Shown one piece after another: positions 8,134-17,045 of a stretch of DNA of 64,000 nucleotides. Within the stretch, counting starts at the first letter, position 1. The number at the start of each line of letters is the position of its first letter. The notes beneath the pieces were generated by a model. It had not been told where the DNA came from and ran no database searches. It worked only from the letters and a program-made list of their open reading frames with translations. Position numbers and translations under genes: made by a program. The stretch is from Palaemon carinicauda (Eukaryota; Arthropoda; Malacostraca; Decapoda; Palaemonidae), in NCBI RefSeq assembly GCF_036898095.1, contig NC_090750.1, positions 87,432,497 to 87,496,496 on the forward strand, read 5' to 3'.

Positions 8134-10782
8134 TTAAGGGAATGTAGTGGTAGAACCCTCACCCACTACTGCACTCGCTGCAACGAATGGACCCAGTGTG
8201 TAGCAGTCCTCATAAAGAGTCTGGACATCTTTTAAGTAAAATGACGCGAATACCGACTTGCTTCTCCAAAAGGTCGCATCCATTATACTTCGCAGAGATC
8301 TATTTTGCTTAAAGGCCATGGAAGTTGCTATAGCTCTTACTTCGTGTGTCTTAACTTTAAGCAAGCATCGGTCTGTTTCATTCAAGTGAGAATGAGCCTC
8401 TCGGATTAAAAATCTGATAAAATATGACAAAGCATTCTTTGACATAGGTAATGATGGCTTCTTAACTGAGCACCATAAGGCCTCAGATCCACCTCGTAAT
8501 GACTTAGTACGAGCTAAGTAGAACTTAAGAGCTCTAACTGGACACAGTACTCTTTCAAGTTCGTTGCCTACGATCTCTGACAGGCAAGGTATATCAAATG
8601 ACTTAGGCCAAGGACGAGAAGGCAGTTCATTTTTGGCCAGGAAACCAAGTTGAAGTGAACATGTGGCTTTATCTGTGGAAAAGCCGATGTTCTTACTGAA
8701 GGCATGAATTTCACTGACCCTTTTAGCCAAAGCCAAGCACACTAGGAAAAGAGTCTTGAGGGTGAGATCCTTCAGGGAGGCTGAATGTAATGGCTCAAAC
8801 CTGTCTGACATCAGGAACCTTAGGACCACGTCTAAGTTCCATCCAGGAGTTGCCATACGACGTTCCTTAGAGGTCTCGAAAGACTTAAGGAGATCTTGGA
8901 GATCTTTATTGTTGGAAAGATCTAAGCCTCTATGTCGAAAGACCGAAGCCAACATGCTCCTGTAGCCCTTAATAGTGGGTGCTGAGAGGGAGCGAACATT
9001 TCTCAGATGTAACAGAAAATCTGCGATTTGGGCTACAGAGGTACTGGAAGAGGACACAGATGCTGACTTGCACCAGTCTCGAAAGACTTCCCACTTCGAC
9101 TGGTATACTTTGATGGTAGAAGCTCTCCTCGCTCTCGCAATCGCACTGGCTGCCTCCTTCGAAAAGCCTCGAGCTCTTGAGAGTCTTTCGATAGTCTGAA
9201 GGCAGTCAGACGAAGCGTGGGGAGGCTTTGATGAACATCCTTTACGTGGGGCTGACGTAAGAGATCTACCCTTAGAGGAAGACTCCTTGGAATGTCTACC
9301 AGCCATTGAAGTACCTCGGTGAACCACTCTCTCGCGGGCCAGAGGGGAGCAACCAACGTCAAACTTGTCCCTTCGTGAGAGGCGAACTTCTGCAGTACCT
9401 TGTTGACTATCTTGAATGGTGGGAATGCATACAAGTCCTGGTGAGACCAGTCCAGTAGAAACGCGTCTATGTGGATCGCGTCTGGATCTGGGACTGGTGA
9501 GCAATAGATTGGGAGCCTTTTGGTCAACGAGGTGGCAAAGAGGTCTATGGTGGGTTGACCCCAAGTCGCCCAAAGACTCTTGCACACGTCCTTGTGGAGG
9601 GTCCATTCCGTGGGTATCACCTGACCCTTCCGACTGAGACAGTCTGCCAAGACGTTCAAGTCCCCCTGGATAAACCTTGTCAACAGGGAGATGCCTCGAT
9701 TTTTTTACCATATGAGGAGGTCCCTTGCGATCACGTACAGCGTGTGGGAGTGAGTGCCTCCTTGCTTGGAGATGTATGCCAAAGCTGTGGTGTTGTCTGA
9801 ATTGACCTCTACCACTTTGTTTCGAAGAATGTTCTCGAAATTCATCAAGGCTAAGTGGACTGCTAATAGCTCCTTGCCGTTGATGTGCATGCTCTTCTGA
9901 ACTGAGGTCCACAGACCCGAGCATTCCCGACCGTCCAGGGTCGCACCCCAACCCAAATCCGACGCGTCTGAGAACAACACGTGGTTTGGGTTCTTGACTG
10001 CTAGGGACAGGCCCTCTCTCAGACTGATATTGCTGTCCCACCAGTTCAGGCATGCTTTTACTGGTTCGGAGACCGGGATTGATACCGTCTCTAAAGTCTT
10101 GCCCTTGTTCCAGTGAGAGGCTAAATGGAACTGGAGAGGCCGAAGGTGCAGTCTCCCTAGCGAGACAAACTGCTCCAGGGATGAGAGGATCCCTACGAGA
10201 CTCATCCAACTCCTTACTGAACAACGTTCTCTCTTCAGCATTAGTTGGACTTTGAGCAGGGCTTGTTCTATTCGGGTGGCAGACGGAAAAGCCCGAAAAA
10301 CTAGACTGCGAATCTCCATCCCCAAATATAGAATAGTCTGGGATGGGATCAGTTGGGACTTTTCTAAGTTGACCAAAAGTCCCAACTCCTTGGCCAGACC
10401 CAACGTCCAATGTAGATCCTGCAGACAGCGATGACTGGACGATGCTCTGAGAAGCCAGTCGTCCAAGTACAGGGAGGCTCGGATTCCCGATAGATGAAGG
10501 AATTTTGCCACATTCCTCATGAGCCTCGTAAACACGAGAGGAGCAGGACTGAGGCCAAAGCACAGGGCTCGAAACTGGTACACCACATTCCTGTAAACAA
10601 ACCTCAGAAACGGTTGGGAATCCGGGTGTATAGGAATGTGAAAGTACGCATCTCGTAGGTCGAGAGAGACCATCCAGTCTCCCTCTCTGACCGCTGCTAA
10701 GACGGACTTCGTGGTCTCCATCGTAAATTTTGTTTTCGTAACAAAAACGTTGAGCGCACTGACGTCTAGCACTGGCCTCCAA
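8134..10782 (-). CDS. Tyrosine recombinase of DIRS copy A (long frame overlapping RT)
   Basis: An 882-codon open frame. The last ~350 codons (8134 to about 9200) encode a DIRS-type tyrosine recombinase that would insert a circular cDNA. Visible catalytic features: Arg in LALAKRVSEIHAF, the HxxR box in KTHEVRAIATSMAF, Trp in ATFWRSKS, and the nucleophile Tyr in FASFYLKDV (codon 8236-8238). An N-terminal SAM-like DNA-binding part is seen in ASTIKVYQSKWEVFRDWC and SAPTIKGYRSML. The upstream ~530 codons lie over the RT-RNase H frame in another phase and have no recognised domain. The true start is uncertain. An overlap of RT and YR frames is also known in DIRS1. The YR domain shows no break, so it may be the best preserved recombinase here. 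Confidence 0.87.
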   Translation of the reverse strand: MEASARRQCAQRFCYENKIYDGDHEVRLSSGQRGRLDGLSRPTRCVLSHSYTPGFPTVSEVCLQECGVPVSSPVLWPQSCSSRVYEAHEECGKIPSSIGNPSLPVLGRLASQSIVQSSLSAGSTLDVGSGQGVGTFGQLRKVPTDPIPDYSIFGDGDSQSSFSGFSVCHPNRTSPAQSPTNAEERTLFSKELDESRRDPLIPGAVCLARETAPSASPVPFSLSLEQGQDFRDGINPGLRTSKSMPELVGQQYQSERGPVPSSQEPKPRVVLRRVGFGLGCDPGRSGMLGSVDLSSEEHAHQRQGAISSPLSLDEFREHSSKQSGRGQFRQHHSFGIHLQARRHSLPHAVRDRKGPPHMVKKSRHLPVDKVYPGGLERLGRLSQSEGSGDTHGMDPPQGRVQESLGDLGSTHHRPLCHLVDQKAPNLLLTSPRSRRDPHRRVSTGLVSPGLVCIPTIQDSQQGTAEVRLSRRDKFDVGCSPLARERVVHRGTSMAGRHSKESSSKGRSLTSAPRKGCSSKPPHASSDCLQTIERLSRARGFSKEAASAIARARRASTIKVYQSKWEVFRDWCKSASVSSSSTSVAQIADFLLHLRNVRSLSAPTIKGYRSMLASVFRHRGLDLSNNKDLQDLLKSFETSKERRMATPGWNLDVVLRFLMSDRFEPLHSASLKDLTLKTLFLVCLALAKRVSEIHAFSKNIGFSTDKATCSLQLGFLAKNELPSRPWPKSFDIPCLSEIVGNELERVLCPVRALKFYLARTKSLRGGSEALWCSVKKPSLPMSKNALSYFIRFLIREAHSHLNETDRCLLKVKTHEVRAIATSMAFKQNRSLRSIMDATFWRSKSVFASFYLKDVQTLYEDCYTLGPFVAASAVVGEGSTTTFP

Positions 10783-11180
10783 CCTCCTGTATGCTTTGGG
10801 ACTAGGAAGAGACGGTTGTAAAACCCCGGTGATTGAAGGTTCGAGACTTTCACCACCGCTCCCTTCTCTAGCAACAGAGACACTTCTTGATTTAGGGCTT
10901 GTCTCTTTGACTCCTCTCGGTACCTGGGAGAGAGGTCTATGGGAGTTGTTACTAGAGGAGGTTTGCGTACAAACGGTATTTTGTACCCCTCTTTGAGCAA
11001 CAGAACAGACTCTTGGTCTGCACCCCTCTTCTCCCAGGCCTGCCAGAAGCTGTTCAATCTGGCCCCTACCGCTGTCTGAGGCTGTGGGCAGTCAGACTCT
11101 GCCACGGGAGGACTTGGCTCCTCTCTTCTTACCTCTCTTTCCCTCGGCACGAGAGCCTCCCCTGCTGGGAGCTCTGCCAC
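9033..11180 (-). CDS. Reverse transcriptase-RNase H-methyltransferase-like polyprotein of DIRS copy A (one stop)
   Basis: A single frame of about 716 codons from the ATG at 11180, interrupted by TAA at 9705-9707. The RT shows GFYNRLFLVPK, GGWRPVLDVSALN, the first catalytic Asp in VSLDLRDAYFHIPI, ALCFGLSPAP and the catalytic box YLDDW at about 10455-10470. The RNase H shows LFSDASDLGWGA, HINGKELLAV and VNSDNTTALAYI. After the stop come RFIQGDLNVLADCLSR and a methyltransferase-like region with TIDLFAT and YAFPPF. The start overlaps the gag 3' end by about 90 nt in another frame. The stop follows ARDLLIW, where copy B continues with ILRWTEVHS. Copy A therefore would not make a full RT-RNase H without readthrough. 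Confidence 0.88.
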
Positions 11181-13607
11181 GAAAGGGCGGGATAAATCTA
11201 GACGCAGGAGTCTCGATCCTGGGTCTCACAGCAAAGGATGAAGAAGGAGCTCCCTTGCGAGCAGAGGACGCCATCAGGTCATGTGTGTCCTTCTGCACAA
11301 GCGAAGCAGCTATATCCTTAACCAGCTGTTGTGGAAACAAGGCAGCCGATAAGGGAGCAAAGAGCAGTTCCGATCTCTGACAGGGAGTAACTCCTGCTGA
11401 AAGGAAAGAGCAAAGGGTTTCTCTCTTCTTCAAGACTCCCGACGTAAAGGTGGAGGCGAGCTCATTGGAGCCATCGCGGATGGCTTTGTCCATACAGGAC
11501 ATGATAAGTAAGGATACATCTTGGTCGGCAGACGAGATCTTCCTACTTAATGCTCCTAAAGACCAATCAAGAAAGTTAAAAACTTCAAAGGCCCGTATAC
11601 GCCTTTAAGTAGATGGTCAAGGTCCGAGGAGGACCAACAAATCTTCGAGCGTCTCATGGCCAGGCGACGGGGAGAGTCTACGAGGCTTGAGAAGTCACCC
11701 TGGGCAGAGGCAGGGACTCCCAAGCCGAGAACTTCTCCCGTGTCATACCAGACGCTCGATCTAGAAGCAAGCTTAGAAGGTGGGAAGGCAAAGGCCGTCT
11801 TCCCCAAACTCCTCCTGGTATCCAGCCAGTCGCCTAGAAGACGTAAAGCCCTCTTAGAAGAGCGAGAAAGCACTAGCTTAGTAAAGGCAGGCTTGGTAGC
11901 AGCTAAGCGTAGAGCAAACTCAGACGGAGGCGAACGAGGAGCAACAGCAACAAAATGATCTGGAAAAAGATCCTTGAAAATCATCATGATCTTCTTAAAA
12001 TCCATCGAAGGTTGAACAGCCTTAGGTTCTTCTACATCTGACAAAACGTCCAAAGGATTATCATCAGGATGAGGATCAGCAACGTCCTCATCTGAAGGAA
12101 CCTCGTCCGACAACTGATGAGTCTCAAGCAAGGGAGAGACCTGCCTTGGTGGCAATGCTTGACAAGCAGAGTCCACACGCACAGGAGCATCAGTAGCAGT
12201 CCAGGACGCTACGTCATGTAACTGCTTAACGGACTGACTAGCAACAACAACAGGAGCGCGAGGACGCTCGACGTCAACTCGAGACTGCCTTGACTGCCTA
12301 GACTGAGCAGTCAAAACAACTCTTGACTGCGGTGCTTGACGCTCAACGTCAAAACAAGTCAACTTCGCTGGTTGGCGAACGTCCTGAACGTCAATACGAG
12401 CATGCGGCAGCGGCTGAACGTCCACAAGCGGCTGAAAGTCAACACGGGACTGCATCGAGTGAGGCTCTACGTCACGTGACTGACGTGACTTTGTAACGTC
12501 AACGTCAACAGGACGAGCAAAGGCTCGTTTGGGCGGCTGATGGCCAGGATCTCGATCAGCTAAACGGCGAGGATCATCGTGAACCTGCTCAGCAGTATAA
12601 TCCTCCATAAGAGAGGCAAGCTTATTCTGCATGTCTTGCAGTACAACCCATTTAGGATCAACGGGAGTGGGTGCGGTTCGAGACGAGGGTAACGTCTGTG
12701 ACTGCAAAACATTGCCTACACTAAGACTCTCGGAGCCTGTGTTACGCTTCTGTTTAGGCGGCGAGCAGTCTTCCGATGACTGCACAGGGTCAGAGCTGTC
12801 CCAATGGCTACAACCAGGACACTGGACCTGTCCTGAAGGGATTGACTTTTGCTTTAATGGTCTCGAAACCTTGCTCCACGGTTTCTTACGCGAGAAGCCT
12901 TCGGATGACGAGGAGAAAACCGCCTCGCTCGTCTTATGGTAGGGGCGGTCTTGACGAGACACGCCCGAAACCATAGAGGGAACGTCTGTTCGTTGGTTAA
13001 AGCCTCTCGAAACCATAAGTCCTACGACATTACTTCTCCCTGGGGCATGGGAGCTTGCAAGAGGTCTCAGACTAGGCGAACGACAGGCACGAACAGACGA
13101 ACCCTCGGTCGCAACACTGATAACACTTTGCGCACTAATCACTTTATCCCCACGATTTTCTAATGTGGCACTCTGACACTTTAACTCTTTTACATCCGCC
13201 ATGAGTTGATTACGGTCCGTAGCTAACGATTCAACTCTTTCGCCCAAAGCTTGAATGGCACGTAACATATCCCGCATTGATGGTTCATGAGTGCTAGTAG
13301 AAGGTTCAGGCACAACTACTACTGGGGAAGGATTAGGTTCAGGGGCATGGGAGGAGGAAAATTCTAATGATCTAGAGGAACTTCTCCTCACCCTATCTCT
13401 CTCTAGCTTACGAGAATACTTATCAAACTCTAGCCAGTCGAATTCCGAAAGTACCACGCACTCATCACACCGATCTCCTAATTGACAGGTTTTACCCCTA
13501 CAATTAGAACACACAGTATGTGGGTCGAGAGAGGCCTTTGGAAGACGTTTGTTACAATCCCTAGCATTACATTTACGAAATTTAGGAATTGGAGAAGGGT
13601 CAGCCAT
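11092..13607 (-). CDS. Gag of DIRS copy A (two frames, shift near 11570)
   Basis: The main frame starts at the ATG at 13605-13607 and runs 683 codons to a stop at 11556. It shares the MADPS start, the Cys-rich N-terminus (CNARDC, DPHTVCSNCR) and the MLRAIQALGERVESL segment with copy 0, followed by long Ser/Pro/Arg/Asp-rich sequence. The protein similarity continues in the -1 frame from about 11570 to 11092: DQDVSLLIMSCMDKAIRD and KRETLCSFLSAG, ending in an Arg/Gly-rich tail RGKKRGAKSSRGRV. The change happens at a run reading AAG TTT TTA AC. Either one base was lost or -1 frameshifting occurs. The basic tail suggests nucleic-acid binding. Confidence 0.8.
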
Positions 13608-13809
13608 TTTGAAAAGTCAAAGAAAGTCCAAAAACAATCCAAAGTCATCAACAATTAAATCTATCCAAAAAAGAGTTCAAGAGTTTAAATTGAAGATAAA
13701 AACACCTGCACTGCGAAAGCTCAAAACCAAAAAGAAGTACTTCACCAAGACTGTTGAAAAACTCCAGGTTAACAGCGAGTAATGGAACAACTTGTCGACA
13801 AGACCGACA

Positions 13810-13980
13810 GAGAAGAACTGGAGCTGTTTACATGTATATGCGGTATCTGGCCGATAGTTGGCGCTGGTGGGCACACCCGCAACCTTCATAGCGATCGCTC
13901 GCGTGTTTTTGTGTTTTTCTGTCGAGCCGCCGGAGACGTCAGCTATTATATATTCACCGGCTAAGTTTAATATTTAAAAA
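13810..13980 (+). repeat. Right inverted terminal repeat of DIRS copy A
   Basis: Inverted relative to 7411-7599 and ending in taatatttaaaaa. On the minus strand it forms the 5' end of the element and would hold its promoter. The similar right end of copy 0 (to 1445) supports the boundary. Confidence 0.88.
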
Positions 13981-16214
13981 CTATGTTTCCTAAGAACCAA
14001 CCCCTTTTTTTCTTTAAAAAAAAATACCTTATGCAGCATAATGTGAGTAGTACTAAAGGCTACCATAATCCCTTCAACTTTAATAGATTTCCTTTGGTCT
14101 CTTTTATAAATGTACAACTCTTTTTATTTGCTCCTTTTTAAAAACAAGAGTAAGGCATAAATTTACTTAATAAACCAAAGTTTTGACGTGTTGATTCTTG
14201 TACCTGTTTGTGTGATAATTACCTGTTATTGAGATACACACGATGGGAAAAAAATTGACGTATTCTATGGCTTTCCCAACTCTTCTATCAATTTAAGGAC
14301 AACCGTACCATATCACATGATATAATACAACTATTAATTCAATGTTAGTACATGGTTTCACAAATACAACCCCGAACATTCACATTTTGTGAATATAGGA
14401 TATAAATTATTCCAGTATGGTAAATAGATTTTCTAAAAATAGTCTACTTTTCATAAGGAAAGTATATTAAATATTACTCTAAAGGTTGTGGGTTTTGTAG
14501 TTGATTACATCCAGGCCATACCATAAATATCCTCAAGCTATTTAAATCATGGAAGTGCAGTTAGATTTGATGCCATACTAAACTACAAAGAGCGTTACAG
14601 AATTTTCAACAAGTATTAGTAATACATTCTGAAAATGACATAATGTGTTAACCCCTATGGATTCATGCTCTGTTTTAATTAGCTGAAAAAAAGACATATC
14701 TCAAGAGTAATGCTTATTCATAAAGGAAACATATTCTAATACTTCTAAGTTCAATCACATTAGTTTAAACAAATTTACAATGATTGGAAATTATTGATTG
14801 AACAATTGAAAACATGCCATTTAAAAAGCTTGTCTCCTAAAACAACATTTACCTTTCATTTGAATCTAGAATTTCAATGAGTTAGCAATCAGTCGAACGT
14901 GGAAAAAATAGTTTTTATAAATAGGTAACTTGCTAAATATACACATGCTAAAGATAAAAATTGAAGCTAAGGGAACATGCATGACAAATTATGATGAAAG
15001 AAAAACTAAATGCATGACCAATTATTATGAAAAAAAAAAAGCATATAAGTATTTCATATCTGGTCAATTAATTCATAAACCTGACCTCACATTAAGCTCA
15101 ATATACCAATGCCATTTACATTTCAATCCCATGAAAAACAATTCCAGTATTACCTCCCAAGCTCTCATTTTATAAAGCAATAACCTGCTGTGTTGTTAGT
15201 GGATAGTCTGTTTACATATCAGTAACTGCAAATTAAGAGATAAAGTGATGTTATGTATAAAATAAAGATGTTTTACTGACTGATGAAGATGGTATCAACA
15301 ATTTTTTAATAACAGAAATTCAATCTCTTAGGACGTGAAATAAGATACTATATGTAATTGAAGACCATGAAAAAACAATGAAATAAATCATACACAAGGT
15401 GAGTGTGGTACAAAAATAGAAGAAATATATGATACTGTAGTTAATCTGTGAAGAGAAATAGTTGGATGTTTTGGCACTTAGTGAACCCCCCAATAAAGTA
15501 AAGGTAGTGTATACAGGAATGGAAAGGAATACTGTAATAATGGTAACCAAAAAATCCATTGCTGGGGAAGGAGTATTGGTTTTCAAAGTCTGTAAGACTA
15601 GGGATAACATAAAGGTTAAAGAGTAAAAATTTAATAGTTCAAGAATTGTATGGGCAAGATAGGATATGAAAGGATAAGTTGTAAAAGTGAGAGCATATGG
15701 TCCAAAATTATAAAAATTAAATTAAAACTGAATCTTTAGGGAAAGTCTGAATTTGTGCCGGGGTAAGTTAAGAATATATGAAAGGGTGGTTATGTTCGGT
15801 GATTTAAAAACAAAAGTATGAGACATAGAAAGAGATTGTATTAAAATAGTAAAATATAATTAAAAATATAATTAAGAAAATTTTCAGGAAATGGTTCACT
15901 TGTTTTAAAAGAATAATCTTGAATAAACTTGAAAAGAGGAAATAAGGAACAGTTTGCTACATTATACATTGTTACAAGCAAAGAATGTGTATTTATTGTT
16001 TGATATGGTAAACAGTTTAAAACTGTTATCTATGAAAAGCCTAAAGAAAATTACGTGTAAAATTTTATTTAAATATTTTTGTGATAGCTAATTACCAAGC
16101 AGCACACCTGAATTTGAAACTAATCAGCAATAGCATTCCCTATTAAACACCTTGATGGTTTAAACATTGACATTGAGAGTTTTTCACAATACATTTAATA
16201 TTCATACATATTAA
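13981..16214. other. Intronic DNA between DIRS copies A and B
   Basis: About 2.2 kb of AT-rich sequence. No open frame longer than 96 codons and no similarity to known proteins were seen. The last 50 bases (cattgacattgagag to catattaaaa) recur at 25715-25770. Confidence 0.45.
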
Positions 16215-16423
16215 AAATGACAAATTCGGAGATAATTTGTATTTTTCCTAACCATACAAACCTTAGCTATTTACATTGGGTTTACCTTTTAGCGTAGCTG
16301 AAATGACGAGCCAATAGTTTTTAACGAGGGTTAATTACCCCCGCGCTAGTTAGCAGGGGTAGGGGAAGGGATAGCTTGCTACCCCTCCCCTCCCACACAC
16401 CGGTGATTTGCTTCACTTCACTT
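16215..16423 (+). repeat. Left inverted terminal repeat of DIRS copy B
   Basis: Reverse complement of 24344-24529, sharing agcgtagctgaaatgacgag, taattacccccgcgctagtt and cggtgatttgcttcacttc. It has about 24 additional terminal bases compared with the right repeat, containing the gataatttgtatttttccta segment. Confidence 0.88.
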
Positions 16424-16468
16424 AGAGGTAGGACTTGACTTGGGGGCCAGGGCTGGCGGGCAAATATG

Positions 16469-16570
16469 TGTAAATAGCTAAGGTTTGTATGGTTAGGAAA
16501 AATACAAATTATCTCCGAATTTGTCATTTGTTCCGTAACCGAAATACAAACCACACTATTTACATTGGGT
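16469..16570 (+). repeat. Internal complementary region (ICR) of DIRS copy B
   Basis: Positions 16469-16529 are the reverse complement of the left end (tgtaaatagctaaggtttgt ... tccgaatttgtcattt). Positions 16528-16570 are the reverse complement of the right end (ttgttccgtaac ... ctatttacattgggt) with a few mismatches. The halves share about two bases at the joint, as expected for a circle junction with a very short overlap. Confidence 0.9.
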
Positions 16571-17045
16571 GACTTACCCCTTAGGAAGGGTGGAAAGTCC
16601 CCAGCCTTACTGACTTCGGCTTTGCCCGGGGACTCCATCCCTCAGTGAGTAGCACTTGAGAGAAGGAGCCCCTGCACCTCACAAGTTCCTTGCTTCGCTA
16701 GGAACGAGTGGCCTACATAAGTTGTGTGTGGAGGAAAGTGTGACTCGTCCTATGAAGTTGACCTTGAGACCTTTAGATAGGAATCTAGGATAGGACGTTC
16801 CCAATAACACCTCGTCAGGGTATGGGGGACGCAACAGTATTAAGCTTAATACTAGGAGCACAAGAAAGCATGGGTTATCTGCAGAGGTCGAGGTCAGCTA
16901 TGCGAGGACCAGGATGCTGCTTCCCCCAAGAGAGGGGAGAATGAAGAAAGAAGTAAGGGTCAGACATACTCTTTCATTCACGCAGACTAAAACCGGGTAA
17001 CAACGCCCTCAACCTACTGCTACTTGTCCATAAAGGAGCCTGAGG
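16571..17045. other. 3' untranslated part of DIRS copy B
   Basis: Sequence between the ICR and the end of the recombinase frame. No further coding signal is seen. The corresponding part of copy A is 7741-8133. Confidence 0.5.

Larger units (their letters stand above)
7411..13980 (-). mobile_element. DIRS1-like retrotransposon, copy A, full length
   Basis: A 6570-bp element read on the minus strand. From its 5' end: right ITR (13810-13980), gag (13607-11092), an RT-RNase H-methyltransferase-like frame (11180-9033), a tyrosine-recombinase frame (overlapping, ending at 8134), ICR (7657-7740) and left ITR (7411-7599). Inverted repeats, an ICR, a YR in place of a DDE integrase and no target-site duplication are the established DIRS1 features. 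The ends were set from the ICR, which contains complements of both termini. It lies in intron 3 of UBASH3, in sense. Visible lesions are a shift in gag near 11570 and a stop in the RT frame at 9705-9707. The YR frame is intact. Confidence 0.92.
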
